From positions 1 to 64,000 of the forward strand of contig FTLJ01000077.1 in assembly GCA_900155495.1 (NCBI GenBank): DNA of 64,000 nucleotides. The letters run 5' to 3'. The DNA comes from Porogramme epimiltina. Lineage: Eukaryota; Basidiomycota; Agaricomycetes; Polyporales; Polyporaceae. Below the pieces are notes generated by a model. The model saw only the letters and a program-made list of their open reading frames with translations. It was not told the origin of the DNA and made no database searches. Position 1 is the first letter of the stretch. Each line of letters starts with the position of its first letter. Position numbers and translations under genes: made by a program. Of the stretch, positions 48,010 through 60,702 are shown piece after piece.

Positions 48010-51000
48010 TCATGCCACCGGGTCCGGCCGCCACGAGCTTTGAGGGCCCGCATTCCAGCTGTACTCATGCACTCACGTGCCATGCTCAGCCAGCCGCGCC
48101 GCGCATTCTCTTGTGACAGTGGCGCCTTCGACATTGAGTGCGAGCACACTTGACTTTCGTTCAGTTTCTCCCTTTGCAGTTCTCGACATCTGGACACACC
48201 GAGAGGCGGCGCCCGGCCGCCAGAGGGGGCGAGGGAACGGCAGTGGCTGATCGAAGATGATGGGCTGACAGAGTGTTTGTATCCTGTGAGCGATCGGGGC
48301 TGAGGGCCTGTGACAATGGGCAGAGCTGGATATCGGGAGTGCGCAGCGGCTCTGGTAGGGGCGGATTGCTGAAAGGTGCGGAGTTCTGGAGAACGATTCG
48401 GCGGTGAGTGAGAGCAGAGCGCGGCAGCCTTGGAAGAGGGAGCAGCGCTGGGTACCGGAGGACCTCCGCCGAGTGGTCCCGCGCAGGGCCCGTACTAGCC
48501 CCTTTTCTTCATCTTCCGTGCTTGTCTGAGTGCGGAAAGCGAGCCCTTGATTTTGTTTGCCAGGTAATTCGTGTTCTCCTCGTGAGAAGCAAGGCCGGAA
48601 TCGCGGAAAACAATCACACAGTCCGGCAAATATGTCAAAACATATATTGGCTCTGCCTACGCATGAACTGGGCCCCACGAGCAGCTAATGATATGAAACA
48701 TGCAAGTACGGTCCTGCTCCAGATCGCGCCACTATGCACGCGAGCACGACACGCCGCCGTCCGTATCCTGAGAAACACACTTCAATCTAAGAGAAGCTAC
48801 CGCGAGAATCCGAGAAGGAAACGCACCTGTAGGGAATGGCATACATACGGCTTAACGGATCCTCCGCCCACTGCCAGTGAAACGCGGTTGGACTTCGGGA
48901 GAAGTCTTGGCGCAGAAGTGCGAGTCTCGTAGGAATGGCCTGAGACAAGCTACGGAATCGCACGCGTTAGGAGGACGCTAGGAGAGAGACAGAGAGAAGC
49001 GACCGCCGACCGCACGTACCATACCATCCAGCATCTCCGTCGACTGAGATGTGTACATAATGGAGAGTGTGACATCCTCAACGAATCCGGTGCGTAAGCT
49101 CAGTGTATAGCCAGGTTGAACCGATTGTGGATGTACAACTTCATTGCACCGTCTTCAAGTCATACTACGTCTTGCAGGGGGCACCCGCGAATGTGAGCAT
49201 AGCGCCTGGCCAGAAACCATAAGACGAAGTAGTACTCACTAGTGCGCACAGTGCACCACTATGGCACAAACGCGAAGCACCCGACGAACCCATTCCATGC
49301 TTCACGGCGAAAAGATCCACGGGAGGCGACAGCGTCGGGAAGATTCAACGAAGCCATGCCCAGCCCACCCTCGTGACGAGGACACTTCGTGCTTCCCGAG
49401 ACGTCTGGGTGCCGCCGGCGGGCGCGGGCGATTGTGCCGTGTGCCTCTGCTCTACCTTGGCCTCCGTCGGTCCTCAGATCGACATCCGGATTCGTGTCGC
49501 GCGATAAGACGAAGCGCGCATTTCGGGGCGGGATCGCAGTGCGGTCGGTCGGGACACGGGCTTCCACTGGTACACGGGAGGTGCGAATGGTAGGGCAAGA
49601 TGGGGACAAGGACACCGATGCCGACGTTTGGAGAGGGAAGGTGATGGTGTATGGGGAGACAGCGGCTGCTGGAGAGCGCGAAGTGGGGCATATTTGGGTT
49701 GAAGGAGAGAAAGATTGTGCGGTGGGGGGCGGGTGGGGGCGAGCTGTTCTTTCAGTGAAGGACCTTCCAGCTACGCGATCTGGACGTCGCATGTGAGTGA
49801 AAGGGCGTGCACCAATCGAGGGAAACATACCTGGACCAGGATACACATTGTCTTCCCACCGCACGTTCTCCATCCATCACGAACAAGTGTCCCACACACC
49901 CCGCATCCAGCCAGCCCCCCAACTGGTTACATCCTCGCCAACTCGCTCCTGCCTTCCATAAAGCCAGATTTCGGGAGAATGTTAGTTGGATTGGAGTACT
50001 GAGGGTCGCTCCGCGTCGGTGCGCATATCTCTTCTGCGAACGGGGCCGGGCCCGTAGTGCCCCATGCCCCATGCGGGGGGATCGCAACTCTGCGCGTTCT
50101 CGCCAACATAGGCAGAGGCGTGTTTCTCTTGAGGCGATCGAGGTGAGGGCCCGCGTCATCGTCGTGAGATTGGTGGGAGGGTGGACGTTTGCGATCATGT
50201 GGAGCCTCGGTTCGTGTGCGGCTAGGATAGTAGGAAGATGAGAGGGTGGTGGGGTGAGGCAGATGCTGTTAGGGCGGCACGAGTGAGAGTGCGGCGTATC
50301 GAGCACGCACCAATATCCATATGCTCATGTGGTCTCCGTAGCACAGGATGCGGTGGAGTACGACGTGGATATAGGCTGGAGAGGCGAGCGGAGGACGGGA
50401 TTGAGGCCGGACATCTGCATCCTGAGATCGAAACCCGTTGGGGCGGTCATTTGAGATAGGGGTGTTGGTACTGCAAGGATAGGGTGGATAAGATTGGCCG
50501 AGCAAGCCGAGCAGAGCAGCCGCACAGAGAGCAGAGGAGCGTGTGGTGAACCACGGACCGCAGGGGGGGATGGTCTCCTCGGCGGCCTCGGGCAGACGCC
50601 GCGCTGTTCAACAAGGCGCCCATGCCTCAAGAGAGCCCGGCGTCACACAGGAGAGCGCGCGTCGATTCCGGCGATAGGCCATCCACCGTCATTCGACTGG
50701 CAGTAGGCCCATCTAGGCCCATTCGGAAGCGGACCGATCGCCGGAGTGGGTCCCTTGCTCGTTCTCTGACCTGCCCCATCTCCCCTACCGCCTGCACAGT
50801 GTGGACCCGACGAATGATCTTCTGTGGCCTGAGTCGGTGGCTCGAGCTGTAGTGCACGCAGCCGAGCTGCACCCGCCTAATCTTCGGAGACGTCTGAACG
50901 TCCTCAATTGACCAGCCACACCGACTGTAGAATCTTCCTGGCTGAGATACCGTAGCCCAACATGTCATTTCGAAGCCCTCCACAACGACTGCTACAAACT

Positions 51001-51645
51001 TGTGAAACAGAGCCGACGTCGTTCAACAGTGTACCCGCCTCCGGTGCGTGCGTAAGTACGTCTGTCACAACCCACACATCATCCCCCATTGCTTCCCGGC
51101 ACACAAATGCAACCCTTCGTTGATGATGCCAGTGCATATACTTGGCAGGGTCCACATTGGACACAGGCTGCCTAACATCACGGACGACCTCGGCGGGGGT
51201 TACAACCGTGGCGCGAATTTCCACCCCGTAGTCGGAACATTCCGCTCAAAGCTGACCAGTGGACACACGGTACGGATGTTGTCCACCGCATCTCGTATCA
51301 TAGCCTCATGTAACTTCTCTTAGTCCAGATCACGCGTGGGCGCCGATACGTATCAGATGTAATGGAAACTTTGCAAGAAGCCACAAGACACATTTGTGCA
51401 ACGCACCTTGCGCTACACCGTACCTGGATCTTTGTGATCGATTTCATCTCGAACCACTCGAACTGAACCAGGCGGTGCGTACTTTAGCTGTCCCCTTGGA
51501 TACGTCAGCGTCTGGGCTGAAGAGAAATTCGTTTCTGTAGGAACAAGACAAGCATCCAGCCGAGTTAGAGTCTGCGAGCCTCCCGGGCGAGACAGTGAGA
51601 TGAAGCCGCGATGTGGACATCGTTGCGGTATGTTACTTGCCAATT
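48010..51645 (-). pseudogene. Minus-strand spliced locus, unit 8, start codon lost
   Basis: The start position reads ATTGG with a GCAAGT donor, so no initiator remains, although exon 2 is open (SSAQTLTYPRGQLKY). The conserved frame VEIRATVVTPAEVVRDVRQP continues for about 106 codons at 50904-51224. The other splice sites are kept. Confidence 0.48.
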
Positions 51646-52162
51646 ATACATGCTCAAACCTCACATCGTTCTCGAAGATCGCATCCTCCCGCGCAATACT
51701 TGTCAGATCATGCAATTGCGAGACGATCTTGCACGCACACGACCCTATAAACAGGAACAACAGACCAGGCGCGACTAGTGGCGCACTTCATTCGATGATG
51801 TCTGTATCGGCTCACGGTTACGAATTCTTACTGAGATACAAGCTCGATACTTATCGCAGCGCCGGGTCCCGTGTGTATGCATAGATGGAGCGAACATGCC
51901 AACATCTGCATCATCGCAGCATGGAGGTCCCTCTCGCACTACCGCAACTAGTCATCCACCATTGAGCATCTCCATCCTGTACATTCTCAGATTCCCAAGA
52001 TCCCGAACGCGAACAGCTCGGGGCTCAGACAGCAACTCGGTAGGCGTGTTAATCGACATCACTCGCCATGCCCCTACTATTATCTGTAGGTCGCGGGATA
52101 TATTACCTACCGCAACGGCATAAACTCCCTCAGCACCCCATTGTACTCCCTCACTCCTCAAC
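51646..52162. promoter_or_regulatory. Divergent promoter, unit 8
   Basis: TATATTA at 52099-52105 and the CTATAAACAGGAACAACA block near 51744. The minus-strand locus at its left edge has lost its ATG. Confidence 0.58.
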
Positions 52163-53968
52163 ATGTCTAGTGACCCCGCCGCAGCCATAGACGGCACCAC
52201 CATCGTTGCTTTATTCGACAGTTTGTAAGTAGCACGGCTGCTTCCCCGTACCATCCATTCCACTCTAACGATACGCTGTCCCAGCGTTGTAGATCGTTAT
52301 GTCACCATCGCAGCGTCAGGTCAATGATCAGTCTCGTCTCTCACATCCAGGGCATAATGCTGACACCCGCGTCCTCCCAGTACTCATCATCTTCGAGCAC
52401 CTCATCACCGCCGACCGTGAAATCGACCTCTTCTGGAAACACAAGTTCTCTGTCCCAGCTGCCCTCTTCCTCACAAATAGATACCTCATACTCGTGTACT
52501 CGGCACTCTGTCTGGTGGCTAACTTCGATACATCCGTGAGTGCTGGAGTAAGTCAGGCTGACTCCCATGCCGGCGATTCCATCTAGGCTGACATCTTCGC
52601 ACCGACTTAGGTGTGAGTTATGTTTCTCCCGGCGACTTGTTGATGCAGGAGATGACAATCGATGTTCCAGGTGCGATGGGATAGTATGGGCGAGTCAGGT
52701 GGAGACTCTCACCACATTGATACCACCAGCAGGTAGGCGACGCTTGAACTCACGCTCTGCGAGTCATTCTGCTGAAAATAAGCTATCTAGTGTTCTCTGC
52801 AATGCGAGCAATCGCTCTCGCCAGATCTAGAACGTTCTGCGCACTCATCTTTCTCCTTTCTCTCGGTCCTCTCATCGTCGACGTCGTGCGTGTCCGTCGT
52901 TGTCTTGGGGAATTTACTCGCACTCACGATGTGATTTTCACACGCTGACAGGCTCGAGATGGACTTGGATTCAGCGGATTTGTCGACCCAGTCTTTGGCT
53001 GCGGGGTTCTGAATGTCTCACCTTCAGAAGATGTGTATATTGGGTGAGCTCGTCGTCCTATCGGTCGTTGTAGATGTGGACTCATGCGTCTTGATTAATT
53101 ACAGCTGTGCGTAAAACGAGCTATCTCGCTCTGCGTCACCCAGATTTACGACTATTTCAGGGCTCGTTGCATCCAGAGGATCCCTCATTGTAGCGGATGC
53201 ACTCGTCATCGCTGTCACCTGGTGGAAACTATTTCGCGAAACCTCTCCGAGGGAGGCATTCCTCATGCGCCGCCCCGTGAAATTGGCGGACGTCTTCTTG
53301 CGTGATGGTGAGCACCTGAGAAGTTTCTGCAAGTGGGAAACGACCTGACTCGGATGTGGTAGGAACGATCTATTTCGTGTATGTTCATTCACATTTCATA
53401 ACCTGCATCTCGTGAAGCCAACTATGTGAAACTCGTACGTCCCGCAGGTTGCTTCTGACACTGAATGTTTTAGACCTGATATTCTCCTTCACCTCAGTGA
53501 GCTTTTCTTGTAGTTCACACCACATTCGGGAACCATCGACAACTTCTCCGATGTAGATACTCATTCAGGGCGGGGCGAGTGGCACTAGTAGCTATATCCT
53601 CAATTTCACTGCACCGTACGCCGCTGTTCCCTCCTCCATGTGTCCCGCCGCACTGACCACATCTTGCTACTATGTCATATCGCTATCACAGCTTCACAGC
53701 GATCCTTATCTCCCGCTTCCTCATCAACCTCCAGGAAGCCAACCTCCGGTCCGTCAAGGTCGACTCCGACGACCCGGCCTACATCTCGTCCCACTCTGAG
53801 AACTCTCTCCCGAGCTTCGTCGCCGCCCCTGGCACTACCAGACCTGCTTTGGAATCGAGCGTAGAGCGCTACGTCGACGCTGGAGTGGTAAACAACGGGG
53901 AGACGGGTGAGGCCGATGATGTGGAAGACGAGACGCCTGGAGTGGAAATACTATCCCTCGAGGTGTAG
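52163..53968 (+). CDS. DUF6533 seven-transmembrane protein, copy 8, one acceptor lost
   Basis: 2-nt exons at 52611-52612 (GT) and 53105-53106 (CT). As in the copy at 25525, the acceptor after the first micro-exon is lost (AATCG instead of AATAG); the AG 9 nt downstream restores frame and removes three residues. Intron 3 holds an in-frame stop in this copy. The loop after VFGC reads GVLNVSPSED, and RPVKLAD replaces RHVKLAD before segment 6, a change shared with the copy at 58488. The tail ends SLEV at TAG. The TATA-like box is TATATTA rather than TATATAAA. Confidence 0.82.
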
Positions 53969-54336
53969 ATGTAGGTCGTGACTAGCCCCTTTCGTAGTAT
54001 CCTTCTTGTATTCTTGTGCCATGGCGTCAGTGTTCCCGTTTGACGGACAACGATCTTGGAGTCCAAGGCCTCTTCTTGTAAATTCTGCTGTGCTGTTGAC
54101 TATTTATTGAACATTTTCCTTGCACGCTGGAAGGATCACTGGTAAGAGGCTCCTTTGAGACTCACAAGTCACAGCTAGTCACCACCTGAGACTCTGCTCA
54201 GGAGGACTCAGCGGGCCTCAGAGACTCAAAGTTCAACCATCAGGTGTAGGCCTAAGCTGCATTCTGTCAAGCCGCTCCTCCATATATCATGGTTTACCGC
54301 ACGATAATCGGCATGTCTGAAAGGAATGAGAGAGGT
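53969..54336. other. Convergent spacer, unit 8 to 9
   Basis: Standard spacer; no gene seen. Confidence 0.5.
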
Positions 54337-57300
54337 CTAGCCGGCCCAGGTGGTGGATGATGACATCGGCTCCGGCCGCCACGAGCTTTGGGGGGCCCGC
54401 ATTCCAGCCGTACTAAAGCACTTACGCGCCACCCTCAGCCAGCCGCGCCGCGCGTTCTCTTGTATCACACCCTCGACATTGACTGCGAGTACACTTGACT
54501 TTCGTTCAGTTTGTCCCTTCGGAATTCTCGACATCTGGACACACCGAGAGGCGGCGCCCGGCCGCCAGAGGGGGCGAGGGAACGGCGGGGGCTGATCGAA
54601 GATGATGGGCTGACGGAGTATTTGCATCCTGCGAACGATCGGGGCTGACGGCCTGTGACAATGGGCAGAGCTGGAAATTGAGAGTGCACTGCTGCTCTCA
54701 GAGGAGCGGATTGTTGAAATGTGCGGGGTTCTGGAGGCGAGCGAATCGGCGGTGAGTGAGAGCAGAGCGCGGCAGCCTTGGAAGAGGGAGAAGCGCTGGG
54801 CACCGTAGGGCCTCCGCCGAGTGGTCGCGCAGGGTCCGTACCAGCACCTCATCTCCTTTTCCTGATCTTGTCCGAGTGTGGAAAGGGGGTATTCGCTTTC
54901 ATATGCCGGGTAATTCGCATTCTCCTCTCGAGAAGCAAGGCAGAAACCACAGCGGACACTCACACCACGCAGCGAATATGTCACCACATATATTGGTTCT
55001 AACCGGTCATGGACCGAGCCCCACGAGCAGCTCATAACATGAAGCATACAAGTACGGTCCTGCCCCAGACCGCACCACTGTGCACCCGAGCACGACCTGC
55101 CGCTGCCCGGATTCTGAGAAACACAGTTCAATCCAAGAGAAGCTACCGCGAGAATCGGAAAAGGAAACACACCTGTCGGGAATAGAATATCATACGTACG
55201 GCTTGACGGATCCTGCGCCTACTGGAACGCGATTGGACTTCGGGAGAAATCTTGGCGCAGAGGGGCGAGTCCCATGGGAATGACCCACGTCGTCCTGAAC
55301 TAAGCCACCAAATTGCACACGTTAGAAGGACGCGAGGCGGGAGACAGAAGCGACCAAACGTACAAAACCACCCAGAATCTCCGTGGACGGAGACGTGGGC
55401 AATTCAAGGACAGTGCGAAATCCTCAATGAAACCGGTGTGTGTAAGCTGCATATGTAACACATGTGTATCCGAGCTGAACAGATTGCGGATGTTGAGCGT
55501 CATCGCAGTGTCTTCAAGTCATGACGTCTTGCTGGGGGCACCCGCGAATATGAGTATAGCGTCTCAACGAAAACCACGACACGAAGAGATACATACCAGA
55601 GCACACAGCGTATATGGCACAATCCCGCCGTTTTCGGCTTCACAGAGGATAGATCCACGGGAGGCCACAACTGCGAGAAGGTTTAACGATGCCCTCTACG
55701 CCCAGCGCGCCGTCGTGACGCGAAAAGATCGTGTTTCCCGAGACGTTTGGGTGTCGGCGGCGGGGGCGGGAGATTGTACGGTCGTAGTCTGCTCTACCCA
55801 GGCCTCCGCCGGTCCTCGGCTCGACGCCCACATGCGCGTCGCGCGAGAAGACGAAGCGCACATCTTGGTACGGATCGCAGTGCCGCTCGGTCGGGACACG
55901 GGCTTCCACCGGTATACGGGATATGCAAGTTGCATGGCAAGACGGGGACAAGGACGTCGATGCCGACGCGAGGAGAGGAAAGAGGATGACGTGGTGGATG
56001 GGGAGACGGCGGCTGTTGGAGAGCGCGGTGCATCCTCCCGTTGACGAAGTAGGGCGCACTGGGTCGAATGGGAAAGACACTGCGCAGCGGTAGGCGAGTG
56101 GGGGGCGGGTTGTTCATTCAGCGACGGATCGCGCAGCTATGCAACCCGGACGCTGTAGGTGAGGGAAAAGACCTGTATCAAACGAGAGAAAACACACCTG
56201 CTCTAGGAAACCCATTGTCTTTCCGCCGCGCGTTCTCCGTCCACCATGAACGAGTGTCCCGCACTCCCTGCATCAAGTCGGCCCTCCAACTCGTGACATC
56301 CTTCCCAACATCGTTCTGCGACCCATAAGACTAGATCACGGGAGCGCGTTGGGAAGACTGGAGCACTGAGGGTCCCTACGTGTCGGTGCACATCTTTCTT
56401 CGGCGGACCTGATCGTGTTCGTAGTGCCATGCGCTGGATGCGAGTAGACGTCAACTCCGCGCACTTGCGCAGGGACTTGCAGGGTCCACGCTTGGGGCTA
56501 TGTGGGGCCTTGGCCGGTGTGCGCCTAGGACCGGAAACGGGAACGCCGATGCTTGTGGAGGACTAAAATGACAGGGCAGACGTTGGTCTGGTGGTATGAA
56601 TGAGAGTGCCGCGTATCGAGCACGTACCGATGACCATGCGCTCATGAGCTGATCTCCGGAACACGGTCTACGGTGGAGTACGACGTAGATACGCCCTGGA
56701 GATGCTGACGGAGGACACGGCTGAGGCCGGACATCTGCATGCCGAGATCGAAACCCGTTGGGGCGGTCCTTCAAGATAGAAGGTGTGTTGCTACTGCAAG
56801 GAAACGGAGGCTGGGATTGGCTGAACAGGACGCTCAGAGAGGAGGCAGAGGGAGCAGTGAGGGGTGAGGCAGACGACCGACTGCGAGCCGGGGTCACCTC
56901 GGCGGCCTCGGCTGCCGGCACCGGGCAAACGCCGCGCTGTTGAACAAGGCGCCCATGCCTCAAAAGAGCCCGGCGTCACGCAGGTGAGCGCGCGTCGATT
57001 CCGGCGATAGGCAATCCACTGTCATTTGACTGACAGTAGGCCCATTCAGAAGTGGACCGATCGCCGGAGTGGGTCCCTTGCTCGCTCTCTGACCTGCCGC
57101 ATCTGCCCTACCGCCTCCACAGTGCGACGAATGATCTTCCGTGCCCTGAGTCGGTGGCCTGAGCTGCAGTGCACGCAGCCGAGCTGCAGCCGCCTAATCT
57201 TCGGAGACGTCTGAACGTCCTCAACTGACCAGCCACACCGATTGTAGAATCTTCCTGGCTGAGATACCGTACCCCAAAATGTCATTTCGAAGCCCTCCAC

Positions 57301-57956
57301 AACGACTGGTACAAACTTGTGGAACAGAGCCTACGTCATTCAACAGTGTACCCGCCTCCGGTGCGTGCTCAAGTTCGTCCGTCACAACCCACACATCATC
57401 CCCCATTGTTTCCCGGCACACAAATGTAACCCTTCGTTGATGATGCCAGTGCATATACTTGGCAGGGTCCACATTGGACACAGGCCGTCTAACATCATGG
57501 ACGACCTCGGCGGAGGTTACAACCGCGGCGCGAATTTCCACCCCGTAGTGGGTACATTCTCACTGCTCAGGCTCAAAGTTGACCAGTGGACACACGGTAC
57601 GGATGCCGTCCACCGCAACTCGTATCATAGCCTCATATAACTTCTCTTGGTCCATGTCAAGCGTGGGCGCCGATATGTATCAGATGTAATGGAAATGCAA
57701 GAAGCCGCAAGACACATTTGCGCATGTGACACACTTGGATCTTTGTGATCGATTTCCATCTCGGACCACTCGAACTGAACCGGGTAGTGCGTACTTCGGC
57801 TGTCCCCTTTAATACGTCAAATTCTGAGCTGAACACAAATTCGTTTCTGTAGGAGCAAGTCAAGCATCCAGCCGAGTCAGAGTCTCCGAGCCTCCCGGGC
57901 CAGATGGTGAGTTCACGCCGCGATGCGGACATCGTTGCGGTATATTACTTGCCCAT
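54337..57956 (-). pseudogene. Minus-strand spliced locus, unit 9 (probably dead)
   Basis: ATGG with a GCAAGT donor at the right end (ATG 57954-57956); exon 2 stops (TAA) after NLTY. The 3' end holds the longest uninterrupted frame of the window (54337-55170, 277 codons), but it crosses positions that are introns in the splice pattern of this locus, so I do not call it as a gene. The segment at 54.4-55.6 kb closely matches the second half of the duplication in unit 6. Confidence 0.48.
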
Positions 57957-58487
57957 CATACATGCTCAACTCTCACATCGTTCTAGAAGGTCGCATCCTC
58001 CCGCCACACTTGTCAGAACATGCAATTGCGAGCCGATCTTGCATGCACACCACCCACCCTATAAACAGGACTAACATACTGGGCGCGACTCGGCCCGCTT
58101 CATTCGATGATGTCTGTATCAGCTCAGGGTTAGCAATTCCTATTGAGATACAAGCTCGATGCCTGTCGCAGCCCCGTATCCTATATGTATGCGTAGATGG
58201 AGTGGATATGCCAACAGAGTCTGCATCATCTCATCATGGAGATCCCACTCGTACTACCGCAACTAGTCAACCAGGTGATCCACCATTCTGATCAGCACTC
58301 CATATTGTACATTCAACGATTCTTAAGATCTCGAACACGAACAGCTCTGGGCTCAGATGGCAACTCGGTAGGCGCATTAATCGACATCACTCGACATGTC
58401 CCTATTATCCGTCGGCCGCGGGATATATAAACCACTGCAACGGCTTAAACTCCCTCGCCACCCTATCATACTCCCTCACTCCTCACC
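57957..58487. promoter_or_regulatory. Divergent promoter, unit 9
   Basis: TATATAAA at 58424-58431 and the CTATAAACAGGACTAACA block near 58068. Confidence 0.6.
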
Positions 58488-60291
58488 ATGTCTAGTGAAC
58501 CCGCCGCAGCCGCCGACGGCACCACCATCGTTGCTTTATTCGACAGTTTGTAAGTAGCACAGCTGCTTCCCCGTACCATCCATTCCACTCTAACCATACA
58601 CTGTCGCAGCCTTGTAGATGATTCTGTCATCATCGCAGCGTCAGGTCAATAATCAGTCTCATCTCTCACGTCGAGGGCACAATGCTGACAGCCGCACCCT
58701 CCCAGTACTCGTCTTCTTCGAGCACCTCATCACCGCTGACCGCGAAATCGACCTCTTCTGGAAGCACAAGCTCTCTCTCCCAGCTGCCCTCTTCCTCACA
58801 AATAGATATCTCATACTCGTGAACTCTGCACTCATTCTGGTAGGCCCCTTCCATAGGTCCTTGAGTGCTGGGGTAAGTCAGGCTGACTCCCATGCCGGTG
58901 ATTCCATCTGGGCTGACATCTTCGCCCCTCCTTAGGTGTGAGTTATGCTCCTCCCGGCCACTTGTTGACCCAGGAGATGACAATAGATGTTTTAGGTGCA
59001 ACGGGATAGAATGGGCGTATGAGGTGGTGAATCTCACCACATTGATACCACCAGCAGGTAGGCGACGCTTGAACTTACCCTCTGCGAGTCATTCTACTGA
59101 AAACCAGCTATCTAGTGTTCTCTGCAATGCGAGCAATCGCTCTCACCAGATCTAGGGCATTCTCCGCGCTCATCTTTCTCCTCTCTCTCGGTCCTCTCGC
59201 CGTAGACGTCGTGTGTATTCCCCATTGTCTTGGCGAATTTACTCTCACTCACGATGTGGTTTTCACACGCTGACAGGCTCGAGATGGACTTGGATTCGGC
59301 GGAATTGTCGACCCGGTGTTTGGCTGTGGGGCGCTGGAGTTCGGTCCTTCAGAGCAGGTGTATATTGTGTGAGCTCGTCGTCCTATCAGTCGTTACAGGC
59401 GTGAACTCATGCGTCTTCATCAATCATAGCTGTGCGTAAAACGAGCTATCTCGGTCTCCCTCACTTAGATTTACGACTAATTCAGGGCTCGTTGCATCCC
59501 GAGGATCTTTGATTGTAGCGGATGCACTCGTCGTCGCCGTCACCTGGTCGAAAATATTTCGCGAAACCTCTCCCAGGAAGGCATTCCTCATGCGCCGCCC
59601 CGTGAAATTGGCGGATGTCTTCTTGCGCGATGGTGAGCATCCGAGAAGTTTCTGCAAGTGGGAAACGACCTGACTCGGATGTGGTAGGAACGATCTATTT
59701 CGTGTATGTTCATTCACATTTCATAACCTGCATCTCGTGAAGCCAACTATGTGAAAATCGTACATCCCGCAGGTTGCTTCTGACACTGAATGTTTTAGAC
59801 CTGATATTCAGTTTCACCTCGGTGAGTTTTTCCTGTGCTTCACTCTAAATTCGGCAATCCTCAACGACTCCTATGTAGGTGTTGCTTGAGGGAGCTGCAA
59901 AAGGTGCTGGGAGCTACATCACCCTTTTCACTACGCCGTACGCGGCCGTTCCTTCTTCCATGTGTTCCGCCGCACTGATCACATCTTTTTTACTATACCA
60001 TCTCGCTATCATAGCCTCACAGTAATCCTTATCTCCCGTTTCCTCATCAACCTCCAAGAAGCCAACCTCCGGTCCGTTAAGGTCGACTCCGACGACCCGG
60101 CCCACATCTCGTCTCACTCTGAGAACTCTCTCCCGAGCTTCGTCGCTGCGCCTGGCGCTACCAGACCCGCTTTGGAATCGAGCGTAGCGCATCGTATAGA
60201 AGCCGGAGTGCTGGACAACGAGGAGACGGGTGAGGCCAATAACTTGGAAGACGAGATGCTGGGAATGGAGATACTACACGTTGAGGTGTAG
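58488..60291 (+). CDS. DUF6533 seven-transmembrane protein, copy 9 (multi-exon)
   Basis: 2-nt exons at 58936-58937 (GT) and 59430-59431 (CT). The residue after the first cysteine of CSRC is phenylalanine (CFRC). The last-loop exon begins VLLEGAAKGAGS, lacking the QGG/QDG motif of the others, and is followed by the conserved TTP-LTVILISRF join. The stretch from intron 8 to exon 11 is nearly the same as in the copy at 52163, including RPVKLAD, while the upstream half is closer to other copies; this looks like a gene-conversion tract. Ends HVEV at TAG. Intact. Confidence 0.85.
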
Positions 60292-60702
60292 GTGTAGGTC
60301 ACGCCTAGTCCGTTTTCTTGTATCCTTCTGCTTGTATTCTTGTGTCATGGGCCGCCGTCATTGCTCCCGTTTGATGGATAGCGATTTTCTTGGAGTCCGA
60401 GGCCTCTTCTTGTAAATTCTGCTGTGTTGTTGAATATTTATTGAACATTTTCTTGCACACTGAAGGGATTACTCGCACAAGGTGCCTTTCAGACTAACCG
60501 TTCATACATGCATCAAGCTTGGGGCCCAGGGGCCCGCATTCCAGGCGAACTCAAGCGCTCAAGGCTCGGAGTCACGTGCCACACTCAGCCAGCCGCGCGG
60601 CGCGTTCTCTTGTGGCACATCTTCTTTATGAGGCGGGTTTTCTATGACGGTAATTATCGGACTAAAATCATGCATGCTTGCATCACTCATGATCACGCAT
60701 GG
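60292..60702. other. Convergent spacer, unit 9 to 10, variant
   Basis: The left part is standard. From about 60515 it carries the same AAGCTTGGGGCCCAGG block as 20587, then a short non-repeat stretch (about 60630-60715, with GCATGCTTGCATCACTCATG), and rejoins the repeat at GCGGCAGCC. No gene. Confidence 0.5.

Noticed and set aside
54337..55170. Longest open frame in the window (277 codons, minus strand)
   Set aside because: It crosses several positions with strong intron ends in the same locus, and the matching frame is broken in most other units. High GC makes long chance frames common here. Treated as part of the minus-strand locus, not as a separate gene.
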